DNA of 36,610 bases, from assembly GCA_947589185.1 (NCBI GenBank), contig CANQCK010000014.1, positions 1 to 36,610 of the forward strand, written 5' to 3'. Each line of letters starts with the position of its first letter. The stretch's first letter is position 1. Below the pieces are notes generated by a model. The model was given only the letters and a program-made list of their open reading frames with translations. It was not told where the DNA came from and ran no database searches. Both the position numbers and the translations under genes were made by a program. Source of the stretch: an uncultured Clostridia bacterium (GTDB taxonomy: Bacteria > Bacillota > Clostridia > Oscillospirales > Ruminococcaceae). This document shows, in pieces, positions 24,060 to 31,880 of this stretch.

Positions 24060-24339
24060 CCCGATTAGAAGTTAGAGATTAGAAGCAAGACCGCCGAGCC
24101 GGCGGTGGCATTGCCGCCTTTGGGTAGCTTGTAAAATGTGATAGTTTGTACAACGGCGGGCTAGCACCAAGAGGCAAGAATTTTAGAAGCAAGAAGCAAG
24201 AGCAGGGCTGAGCCCTGCACGCTCTCTGCCTTTGGAAGGTTAGCATAATGTGTTTACTTTGTACAACGGCAGGCTAATACAAAGTGAAAAAGATAAGTTC
24301 TTGCCTCTTGCCTCTAATCTCTAGCTTCTAATCGGTGTC
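24060..24339. repeat. Intergenic repeat island 6
   Basis: Hairpin CCGCCG-AGC-CGGCGG (24091-24105), type B module (24114-24159), hairpin GCAGGGC-TGA-GCCCTGC (24202-24218, the same as at the typA stop), type C module (24226-24272) and CTAG-rich linkers. It ends directly at the -35 box at 24340. Confidence 0.85.
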
Positions 24340-24368
24340 TTGACACGGGTTGGTAAGTATAGTATAAT
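24340..24368 (+). promoter_or_regulatory. Promoter of the membrane protein gene at 24413
   Basis: TTGACA (24340-24345) and TATAAT (24363-24368) are perfect with a 17-bp spacer. The leader is about 38 nt. Confidence 0.78.
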
Positions 24369-24412
24369 TTTTATTTAGAGATTATAAAAAATACAAAAAA
24401 CAGGTGGAAAAT

Positions 24413-25000
24413 GTGTTGCAGATTTTTTGGGGTTCTGTTTTTTTATTGTTTGATATTAATGCTTCTGTTTACGGCATTGACATTCTGCCTGATTTTGCAG
24501 GCTGGATTCTAATGGTTTTCGGAATATGCAGACTTTCACGGCATTCAAAATCGTTTAACTGCATAAAAATTGCAGGGGTGTTTATGACAATTGTAAGTCT
24601 GGTTCAGCTTGTAATTTCGTTTATGAGTAAAAATTATATCTATACATATTTTTCAGAGCGTTTCGGTATCGGAAATGCAGAAACAGAGTTCGTTTTGACA
24701 AATGCTTTCTGGGGAATAAAGCTTATCGCATTTACATTACTGGTGATTTCCCTTTATAAGGCAAAGGACAGCTTAGGAGATATTCATAGAATTAAAATAC
24801 TGGGAACAGTCTGGCTTGCAATTCTGATAATTGAAATTTCTACGTTTTTGTTTAATAATTTTATTGTAAATTATCTGCCGGACGCAATTCAAAAAGCAAT
24901 TATGCAGATTTTAGTAGTTGGAGTAATTTTCTTTAAAATCTGGTTTGTTTATTGTGTTTATAAGCTTTCAAAGGCTTTAAAGTCTTCTGAGGGAATTTAA
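24413..25000 (+). CDS. Integral membrane protein, unknown function
   Basis: This is a roughly 195-residue protein with five to six hydrophobic segments. The opening (QIFWGSVFLLFDINASVYG, then IDILPDFAGWILMVFGICRL) looks like a group of uncharacterised clostridial membrane proteins. I know no function. The start is uncertain. AGGTGG (24402-24407) favours GTG 24413 (six-base gap) or TTG 24416. An in-frame GTG at 24404 lies within the binding site, and the ATG at 24411 is out of frame. Confidence 0.78.
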   Translation: MLQIFWGSVFLLFDINASVYGIDILPDFAGWILMVFGICRLSRHSKSFNCIKIAGVFMTIVSLVQLVISFMSKNYIYTYFSERFGIGNAETEFVLTNAFWGIKLIAFTLLVISLYKAKDSLGDIHRIKILGTVWLAILIIEISTFLFNNFIVNYLPDAIQKAIMQILVVGVIFFKIWFVYCVYKLSKALKSSEGI

Positions 25001-25056
25001 TGCAGACTAAGATATATTATTTCTGAGAGAAAGAAAAGCAGTAATTTAAAATAGTA

Positions 25057-25083
25057 TTGTCAGGGTTGACAATTCATTATAAT
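25057..25083 (+). promoter_or_regulatory. Dyad and weak promoter upstream of the YfhO-family gene
   Basis: TTGTCA-GGGT-TGACAA (25057-25072) is a perfect inverted repeat. TATAAT (25078-25083) follows 15 bp after the first half, which could act as the -35 box. Operator or promoter, or both, is a guess. Confidence 0.4.
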
Positions 25084-25110
25084 TAAAATGCAAAGGGGTA
25101 TTGGTGAGAT

Positions 25111-27948
25111 ATGAGTAAAAGCGAAAAGATTATGCTTACTCCGCCTAAAGGCACTGTTTCAAACAGTAAGAAGGGCGTAAAACAATGGCTTTATCAGCAC
25201 AGGATCTATGGATTGGTTTTCATTATTCCGCTGATAATAATGTATATCGTCTATGCGGTATTTAAGGTGCATCCTTGGGGTGATAATTCTGTCTTGGTTC
25301 TCGATTTGAATGGGCAGTATGTGTATTACTATGAGGCTCTGCGAGACGCTTTCTGGGGAAAGAGCAGCTTTATATATAGCTGGAACAGAAATCTGTCAGG
25401 TGAGATGTTCGGCATATTTGCGTATTATCTGTTAAGTCCGTTTATGATTATCATCTGTCTTCTGCCAAGAACAATGATGTGCGGAGCTATTGAGATAATT
25501 CAGCTCTTGAAAATCGCTGCAGCGGCTGTTGCATTTGCGTTTTTCATTAGAAAAAGCTATAAGACAAAAAATGTAACTACGGTTATCTTTTCTACTTGCT
25601 ATGCACTTATGACATATATAGTCGTAGAGCTTATGGACCCTATGTGGCTGGACGGACTTATCTATCTTCCGTTTATTTGCTACGGTGTAGGAAAGTTAGT
25701 TGATAAGAAAAAGACGCTGTTCTTTATTATTCCTCTGGCACTTGTTTTCATTGCCCATTTCTATATTGGTTATATGATAGGAATTTTTACAGCTTTATAT
25801 TTTTTGTATTATCTCTTTACAACAAAAACAAAACAAACGGCAAAATCTGTTTTGTTCAATATTTTCAGATTTTTAGGCTCTGCCGTTATAGCTGTAATGC
25901 TTGCCTGCATCGTTTTAATTCCTGTCTATAAATCGCTGAGTCTCGGAAAACTCGATTTCAGCACTCCTGATTTTTCACTGAACACACAGTTTAATTTGTT
26001 TGATTTCTTTACAAAGCTGTTCCCGATGAGCTATGATACGGTTCGTCCCGAAGGGCTTCCGATGATTTTCTGCGGAACTCTTACACTTATTTTGGTACCG
26101 CTGTTTTTCCTGAATAAGAAAATTGATATAAAACAAAAAGCAGGTCTGGGTGCCTTGACAGCGATTCTGTTTGTAAGTATGTATTTGGCTCCTATTGATA
26201 TTGTTTGGCACGGATTTCAGGTTCCTAACTGGCTGCCTTACAGATACTCTTTTGCCTTTTCGTTTGTTCTTTTGATTATGGCGGTAAAAACATTCGATAA
26301 TTTAAGCGGCGTAAGCATAAAGGCTGTGGGCGGAACGGTTTTTGCTCTGGTTTGTCTGCTTGCATACTATGAAACAGCCGATATGCCGAGCTTCTATACT
26401 TTATCTCAAAAAACGTTCGATGACGGAACAACAAGCAGTCACATCGGCGGAATATGGTTCTCGGCAATTATGCTTGCAATTTACTTTATTCTTTTAATTC
26501 TGTTAAAGAAAAAGAATAGAAAAAGTATAGCTGTTTTTATTTCGGTAGTTGTATTTGCCGAACTGTATCTGGTATCGTTGGATACTATTAAGAAAGTTGA
26601 TAAAGACGTTGCATACAGCCAATATTCTAGCTATGAAAATTATATGACCGAGATACGCGGTATCGTTGACGACATAAAAGAAGACGACAAGTCGTTTTAC
26701 AGGATGGAAAAAACCTTCGACAGAACAGTTTGCGACCCTATGGGAATAGGTTATTCGGGAGTTTCACATTCGTCATCAACTATGAATACAAAGGCTCTTT
26801 TGTTCCTTAAAAAGCTGGGATACGGATACGGCGGTAATTTTACCTGCTACAACGGCTCGACATATATGAATGATTCGCTTTTGGGAATAAAATATCTGAT
26901 TGACAAAAATGATGAGCTTTGGTCGGATTATTGCGGAACGAGAATAGAAGATGTTCCGGTAAACTACTTTAAGGTAAAGGATTTTGCTGCGTCTGATGAA
27001 TCAGGCGACGGAACGGTTACACAGTATCAGAACCCATACGCATTATCTGTAGGTTTTCAGGCTGACGAAGGCGTATGCGGTTTAAGGCTCGGAGAATTTA
27101 ATCCGTTTGAGAACCAGAATAGTATTTTCAGTGCAATTAACAGTTCAAATGAAGAGTCAAAGCAAATATTAGAGCCTTTGCAATATACAGTTGATGAGAT
27201 TTTAAATGTAGAGTCAGAGCCTTACGGAGATAATCTGGTCAGGTATTATAACACTGCTGAGGAGGGTTCTGAAAGCCATATAGACTATCTTATCAATGTT
27301 GAAAAAGACGGTCCTGTGTATGTATATTTTCCTACGACATATGAAAAGGCGTGCAATCTTTGGCATTACGACGAAGAAGAATTCCAAAAGTATAAGAGCG
27401 AAAACGGCACTGAGCCGGAAATGATCTATGCGGGCGGTTATTTCGAGGGTGACGATTACAGAATAGTAGACCTCGGAGATTATGAAAAGGACAGTACGAT
27501 AAGACTCAGGATAACTCTTGACAGAGAGGCTTTCTGGAGTCAGGAGCTGTTTTACACAATGGATTATACGGCATTCAGCAATGCTGTTGATACGATAAAG
27601 AAAAACGAGCTTAATGTTACCGAGTATACTGACAGAAGCTTAAAGGGAAATATCGAAATCAGCGGAGACAATAAGGTTATGCTCACTACTATTCCTTATG
27701 AAGAGGGCTGGAAAATAACAGTAGACGGCAAGAAAGCAGAGCCTGTTTGTGCGATAGACTCTCTTATTGCACTGAAGCTGGACGAGGGCAGACATCAGAT
27801 CGAAATGGTATTTATGCCGAACTACTTTATTATTTCAATTATCATATCTATTATCGGGCTTATCATATGTGCTGTGATATTTTCTTACGAATACAAAGAC
27901 GGTGTTATAAAAGAAAAGATAGTAAAAAAATTCTCTAAAGCTAAATAA
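25111..27948 (+). CDS. YfhO-family large membrane protein (GT-C-like)
   Basis: This 945-residue protein has a basic N-terminus, about 11-12 membrane helices up to residue 490, a large extracytoplasmic domain (about 490-905) and a last helix near the C-terminus (YFIISIIISIIGLIICAVIF). Layout and motifs such as LDLNGQYVYYYEALRD and YEEGWKITVDGKKAEPV fit the YfhO family, whose studied members help glycosylate lipoteichoic acid or other wall polymers with lipid-linked sugars. The acceptor here is unknown. The ribosome binding site GGTGA is only three bases from the ATG, and GGGGT lies further up. The preceding gene ends 110 bp upstream. Confidence 0.9.
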   Translation: MSKSEKIMLTPPKGTVSNSKKGVKQWLYQHRIYGLVFIIPLIIMYIVYAVFKVHPWGDNSVLVLDLNGQYVYYYEALRDAFWGKSSFIYSWNRNLSGEMFGIFAYYLLSPFMIIICLLPRTMMCGAIEIIQLLKIAAAAVAFAFFIRKSYKTKNVTTVIFSTCYALMTYIVVELMDPMWLDGLIYLPFICYGVGKLVDKKKTLFFIIPLALVFIAHFYIGYMIGIFTALYFLYYLFTTKTKQTAKSVLFNIFRFLGSAVIAVMLACIVLIPVYKSLSLGKLDFSTPDFSLNTQFNLFDFFTKLFPMSYDTVRPEGLPMIFCGTLTLILVPLFFLNKKIDIKQKAGLGALTAILFVSMYLAPIDIVWHGFQVPNWLPYRYSFAFSFVLLIMAVKTFDNLSGVSIKAVGGTVFALVCLLAYYETADMPSFYTLSQKTFDDGTTSSHIGGIWFSAIMLAIYFILLILLKKKNRKSIAVFISVVVFAELYLVSLDTIKKVDKDVAYSQYSSYENYMTEIRGIVDDIKEDDKSFYRMEKTFDRTVCDPMGIGYSGVSHSSSTMNTKALLFLKKLGYGYGGNFTCYNGSTYMNDSLLGIKYLIDKNDELWSDYCGTRIEDVPVNYFKVKDFAASDESGDGTVTQYQNPYALSVGFQADEGVCGLRLGEFNPFENQNSIFSAINSSNEESKQILEPLQYTVDEILNVESEPYGDNLVRYYNTAEEGSESHIDYLINVEKDGPVYVYFPTTYEKACNLWHYDEEEFQKYKSENGTEPEMIYAGGYFEGDDYRIVDLGDYEKDSTIRLRITLDREAFWSQELFYTMDYTAFSNAVDTIKKNELNVTEYTDRSLKGNIEISGDNKVMLTTIPYEEGWKITVDGKKAEPVCAIDSLIALKLDEGRHQIEMVFMPNYFIISIIISIIGLIICAVIFSYEYKDGVIKEKIVKKFSKAK

Positions 27949-27985
27949 TATGATAAATAGTCTTTTCTTTCGGCACGTATCAGCG

Positions 27986-28013
27986 TTGACAATGAATTTG
28001 ATATAGGTATATT
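27986..28013 (+). promoter_or_regulatory. Promoter-like sequence directly before a terminator hairpin
   Basis: TTGACA (27986-27991) and TATATT (28008-28013) have a 16-bp spacer. The predicted start (about 28020) is the first base of the hairpin at 28020-28043. Confidence 0.5.
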
Positions 28014-28019
28014 ATTATA

Positions 28020-28050
28020 ACAGGAGGAATAATTCCCTCCTGTTTTTGTT
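28020..28050 (+). terminator. Terminator after the YfhO-family gene
   Basis: ACAGGAGG (28020-28027) pairs with CCTCCTGT (28036-28043), followed by TTTTGTTTTA. It probably ends the YfhO transcript 70 bp after its stop. Confidence 0.82.
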
Positions 28051-28101
28051 TTATTCTTTTATATTTTTATATTTTTTATGTGTAAATTTTAGGAGGTAAC
28101 A

Positions 28102-28167
28102 ATTAAAACACTTTTTTCAGCAATGAGTTTGGATAGTGATGTACGCTTTTCAAACTCGCAAAATTAA
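28102..28167 (+). CDS. Possible 21-codon leader ORF with AUU start
   Basis: A strong AGGAGG (28091-28096) is followed after five bases by ATT and an open frame of 21 codons (KTLFSAMSLDSDVRFSNSQN after the start), ending TAA two bases before the ribosome binding site region of the next gene. An in-frame ATG at 28123 has no binding site. It may be a leader peptide, a decayed gene, or chance. Confidence 0.25.
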   Translation: MKTLFSAMSLDSDVRFSNSQN

Positions 28168-28185
28168 GAAAGGATGTACAACAAA

Positions 28186-28983
28186 ATGAGAAAAAAATTA
28201 ACCTATGGTGACGGAGTGCCTCTTGCACTTTCGGTTTTCGCCGTGATATTGAGTGCGGCTGCTGTGTTTTCGGAATTTTTAGGACGTGCTGTATTTAATT
28301 ACTTTTTTGACTCAAAACGTGAATACATATTAAGTGCAGGAAAATATATGTTCTTTCAGAATTACGGAAGAGCACTTACTGTATTTTTAATATCTGTTTC
28401 GTTTTGCGTTATATTGTTTAAATCAAGAAAAAGAAAATGCGTCGGAGCATCTGAATGTGCGGTAGTTATGCTAACATCTCTTTCAATGGGAGCTTACTCT
28501 ATAGTTCAGGCAGGGCACGAGCTTAAAACCGGCAGATTTATGGATTTTGCAGGGCTAAATGATTCAGAGCTGTTCATATCACTCTTCAGATACTGTGTTG
28601 AAGCGTTTACAATATTGCCTGCGGTGTTTATTATTCTCTCCTCGCTGACTATGTTTGCAAGACTGTCGGCGGAAACATTCAAGGTCAAGGTTGAAAAACA
28701 GCTTCCTTTGGCATTTGAGGTGGACAACAGCGAGCCTGTTGTGGTTGAAGGCATTAAAAGCGTTGTTGATGAAAGCAAGGACATTTCTGCAGATTCAAAA
28801 TCTTCTGCTGAAAACACAAAGGACAATACAAATTCAATTCTTGAAATTATTGAGGAAGATACTTCTGCTGAAAATGAAAGCGATATGACTTCTATTTCCG
28901 ATACAGAGGAAAGCGACGATAATTCTGAACTTGAAAATCAAGTTACGTTTGACAGCTTAAACCAACCGGTTACAGAGAATTGA
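28186..28983 (+). CDS. Integral membrane protein with acidic C-terminal tail, unknown function
   Basis: I do not recognise this 265-residue protein. It has four hydrophobic segments (about 13-35, 58-77, 87-105 and 134-157), then a soluble tail of about 90 residues rich in Ser, Glu, Asp and Asn (IIEEDTSAENESDMTSISD). ATG 28186 follows AAAGGA by 11 bases. An in-frame ATG at 28174 directly abuts the binding site and is less likely. It is transcribed toward asnB but separated from it by a strong terminator. Confidence 0.78.
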   Translation: MRKKLTYGDGVPLALSVFAVILSAAAVFSEFLGRAVFNYFFDSKREYILSAGKYMFFQNYGRALTVFLISVSFCVILFKSRKRKCVGASECAVVMLTSLSMGAYSIVQAGHELKTGRFMDFAGLNDSELFISLFRYCVEAFTILPAVFIILSSLTMFARLSAETFKVKVEKQLPLAFEVDNSEPVVVEGIKSVVDESKDISADSKSSAENTKDNTNSILEIIEEDTSAENESDMTSISDTEESDDNSELENQVTFDSLNQPVTEN

Positions 28984-29051
28984 TTTTAAAAAATCACTCC
29001 GTCAGCGTTTTAATACTATCTTATTAAACTTCTTAAAATTGATACAGCTTT

Positions 29052-29080
29052 GGGCGTCTTAAGACGCCCTTTCTTTTTTG
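29052..29080 (+). terminator. Terminator before asnB
   Basis: A perfect stem GGGCGTC-TTAA-GACGCCC is followed by TTTCTTTTTT. Confidence 0.92.
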
Positions 29081-29146
29081 CATATTATATTGTATTCTCT
29101 GCACCCGATTTTAAGTATTATCATATAATATTCTGAGGTGATTATT

Positions 29147-30985
29147 ATGTGCGGAATAGCAGGCTCTGTGAACTGCAATGATGTTTTTGAAAAGGATATA
29201 AGGTATCTGTATGATATTAAAAACGTCCTCAAGAGGAGAGGTCCCGATCAGGACGGAGTTTATATAAATAACGATGTAGCACTTGTACATACCAGACTGG
29301 CTGTAATAGATGTTCTTAACGGAATTCAGCCGATGATAACAAAAGAGTATGGGGAAGATTACATAATAGTTTACAACGGTGAGATTTACAACACAGATGA
29401 AGTAAGAAACGAGCTTAAACTCAAAGGACACAGGTTTGACGGACATTCTGATACGGAGGTCGTTTTAAAGGCTTTTATAGAATGGGGAGAGGAGAGCGTT
29501 AAAAAGCTAAACGGCATTTTTGCCTATGCTATATGGAATGAAAATGACAACAGTCTATTTATGGCTCGGGACAGAATGGGTGTTAAGCCTTTATTTTATT
29601 CGCAGAAGGGTGACAGGCTTATTTTTTCAAGCGAGATAAAAGGTATGCTTGCTCACCCGCTTATAAAGACGCACGTCGATCTGACTTCAATTGCAGAAAT
29701 TATGCTTATAGGTCCGGGACGGACAATGGGCTACGGAGTATACAAGGATATAAGCGAGCTTCTTCCGGGGTATTGTGCGACGTTTAAGAACGGACGGCTT
29801 AAGATCCAGAAATACTGGGAGCTTGAGGATAAGGAGTGTAACGATACCTTTGAGGAGTGCTTGGAAAAGGTCACATACTTAGTTACCGATTCAATAAAAC
29901 GTCAGATAGTATCTGATGTTCCTCTGGGAACATTTTTATCGGGAGGTCTTGATTCAAGTGCGATCTCGGCTATAACCAACAGAGAATATAAAAAGCAGAA
30001 CCGTCAGCTTGATACGTTTTCGGTCGAATATGTAGATAATGAAAAGTATTTCAAGGTAAATAAGTTTCAGCCGAACAGCGATAACATCTATGTAGACAAA
30101 ATGGCTGAGTTTCTGGGCAGCAATCATCATTACATAAAGGTAGATACTCCCGAACTTGTAAAGGCACTTTTTATGTCGGTTGACGCAAGGGATCTGCCGG
30201 GAATGGCTGATGTTGACGCTTCAATGCTTCTGTTCTGCAAGGAGGTAAAGAATACCTGCAAGGTCGCTCTTTCAGGTGAGTGTGCCGACGAAATTTTCGG
30301 CGGTTATCCGTGGTATCGGGATAAGGAAATTCGTATGACTGATGGCTTTCCGTGGTCGCAGTCGACAGCATACCGTTTCAGCCTGCTAAGAGATGAGTTC
30401 AAATCTTCTATCAATGCACAGAAGTATGTTTATGAAAAGTATCTCGACACCATAGGCAAGGTGAATGTTCCTGATAACTTTGATAAAACCGAAAAGCGTA
30501 TGCGTGAAATGTTCAGGCTTAATGTTGACTGGTTTATGCAAAATCTGCTCGAGCGTAAGGACAGAATGAGTATGTACAGCGGTCTTGAGGTGAGAGTTCC
30601 GTTTTGCGATTACCGTATTGCCGAGTATTTATATTCTGTTCCGTGGAAGTATAAGGATTATGAGGGCAGGGAAAAAGGTCTTCTGAGAAAGGCTCTGGAA
30701 GTCGATAATTGTCTGCCTGAGGAGATTTTGTGGAGAAAGAAAAGCCCTTATCCAAAAACGCATAATCCGAATTATCTTTCTGCTGTTACAAAGCTTATGG
30801 AGGAGTTAATAGAGAATTCCTCGTCACCGCTTCTTCACATTGTGAAAAAATCCGAGCTTGAAAAGCTCCTTGACCGTGAGGAGGAAATATACTGGTACGG
30901 ACAGCTTATGGCAAAGCCTCAGACGATAGCGTATCTGTTGCAGGTGAATTACTGGCTGGATAGGTATAATATTTGTATAATATAA
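29147..30985 (+). CDS. asnB: Asparagine synthase (glutamine-hydrolysing)
   Basis: This 612-residue protein makes asparagine from aspartate, glutamine and ATP. The start ATG 29147 is fixed by the need for Cys2 as the nucleophile of the class II glutaminase domain (MCGIAGSVNC). Nine upstream bases from a GTG are in frame but would bury it. The glutaminase domain has RRGPDQDG and YNGEIYN. The synthetase domain has the ATP PP-loop LSGGLDSSA (about residues 264-272) and the late SGECADEIFGGY. The GAGGTGA site lies seven bases upstream. The gene appears to stand alone. Confidence 0.96.
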   Translation: MCGIAGSVNCNDVFEKDIRYLYDIKNVLKRRGPDQDGVYINNDVALVHTRLAVIDVLNGIQPMITKEYGEDYIIVYNGEIYNTDEVRNELKLKGHRFDGHSDTEVVLKAFIEWGEESVKKLNGIFAYAIWNENDNSLFMARDRMGVKPLFYSQKGDRLIFSSEIKGMLAHPLIKTHVDLTSIAEIMLIGPGRTMGYGVYKDISELLPGYCATFKNGRLKIQKYWELEDKECNDTFEECLEKVTYLVTDSIKRQIVSDVPLGTFLSGGLDSSAISAITNREYKKQNRQLDTFSVEYVDNEKYFKVNKFQPNSDNIYVDKMAEFLGSNHHYIKVDTPELVKALFMSVDARDLPGMADVDASMLLFCKEVKNTCKVALSGECADEIFGGYPWYRDKEIRMTDGFPWSQSTAYRFSLLRDEFKSSINAQKYVYEKYLDTIGKVNVPDNFDKTEKRMREMFRLNVDWFMQNLLERKDRMSMYSGLEVRVPFCDYRIAEYLYSVPWKYKDYEGREKGLLRKALEVDNCLPEEILWRKKSPYPKTHNPNYLSAVTKLMEELIENSSSPLLHIVKKSELEKLLDREEEIYWYGQLMAKPQTIAYLLQVNYWLDRYNICII

Positions 30986-31008
30986 ATATAATTTAATTAC
31001 TAGGATAT

Positions 31009-31037
31009 TTGACTTTAGGAAATAATAAGGGTATAAT
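31009..31037 (+). promoter_or_regulatory. Promoter of the Thr-rich surface protein gene
   Basis: TTGACT (31009-31014) and TATAAT (31032-31037) are spaced by 17 bp, 41 bp upstream of the start codon. Confidence 0.72.
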
Positions 31038-31077
31038 TTAATATATATACAGACAGCAAAACGAAAGGAAGATGAAA

Positions 31078-31821
31078 ATGTCAGATAAGCTGAAAGGAAT
31101 TCTTTGTATAATATTGTCGCTTGTTATAATGCCGGCTGCTTGTTTATCCGCTTTTGCGGAGGATTCTGCCGCCGAGCCTTCAAACAATGACAGCGAGCAG
31201 GTTTACGAGCCTACAAGCTCTGTTACCGAAGCCGAAGATACCGATACTGTTACCACTCCGACAACTACGATTACAACAACCACGACTACCACTACAACAA
31301 CAACTACTGCGACATCTGAAACAACCACTAAGCGTTCAAAAAAATCAAAGACAAAAACGACCACTACCAAAGCTCAGACATACGAGTACAAGGACACGAC
31401 GGTAAACAATAATAATCCTGCACGGGTAAAAACTGTTTCAACTACTGCTGAAAAGAATAAGAATGACGATAAAGAAACCGCTTCGGCGTCGATAGTGACG
31501 ACCTCTGATGAAAAACCAAGAGGAAGTATGTCACTGTTTCAGTCGGTTTTGATGATGGTAATTATAGTATTGGTAATTGCGATAATTGCGGTAGTTCTGT
31601 GGATGAGATACAAAAAGAAAAAGAACGATAACGGCTATGACGACTATGATGACTACGAAGATTATCAGGATATGGGTAACGGCGGTCAGGATTACAACGA
31701 CGGGTATTACGGCAATCAGAACTTCCGTGAGGACTATGACGACGAGCCTGAAATAATCTACGCAGAGGATTCAGAGGATTTTGATAATTACGATTCAAAC
31801 GGCCCTCACAATTACAGATAG
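31078..31821 (+). CDS. Secreted/membrane Thr-rich protein with acidic Tyr/Asp tail, unknown function
   Basis: This 247-residue protein has a signal peptide (about residues 1-27, ending CLSAFAE). A Thr-rich region follows with about a dozen threonines in a row (about 67-78) and Lys/Thr stretches, then a second membrane helix (about 161-177, MMVIIVLVIAIIAVVLWM). A cytoplasmic KKKK and a tail of Asp, Tyr, Gly and Asn come last. The Thr run resembles linkers of cellulosomal or cell-surface proteins of rumen Firmicutes. No enzymatic domain is seen. ATG 31078 is eight bases from AAAGGA; an in-frame ATG at 31072 is too close. Confidence 0.82.
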   Translation: MSDKLKGILCIILSLVIMPAACLSAFAEDSAAEPSNNDSEQVYEPTSSVTEAEDTDTVTTPTTTITTTTTTTTTTTTATSETTTKRSKKSKTKTTTTKAQTYEYKDTTVNNNNPARVKTVSTTAEKNKNDDKETASASIVTTSDEKPRGSMSLFQSVLMMVIIVLVIAIIAVVLWMRYKKKKNDNGYDDYDDYEDYQDMGNGGQDYNDGYYGNQNFREDYDDEPEIIYAEDSEDFDNYDSNGPHNYR

Positions 31822-31831
31822 AGATAAAATT

Positions 31832-31862
31832 AAGCTCCCGATTAAATATCGGGAGCTTTTGC
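31832..31862. terminator. Terminator between convergent genes
   Basis: A perfect 11-bp stem, AAGCTCCCGAT-TAAAT-ATCGGGAGCTT, is followed by TTGCTTTT. It separates the Thr-rich gene from the convergent kinase gene. Confidence 0.9.
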
Positions 31863-31880
31863 TTTTACATATTTTGCAGT

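Noticed and set aside
2800-24272. CRISPR array
   Set aside because: The modules are scattered, in both orientations and separated by unequal linkers that are themselves repeated, not by unique spacers. No cas gene was seen.
31154-31405. Leu/Gln/Arg-rich frame inside the Thr-rich gene
   Set aside because: It is the shifted reading of a Thr-codon run, with no ribosome site.
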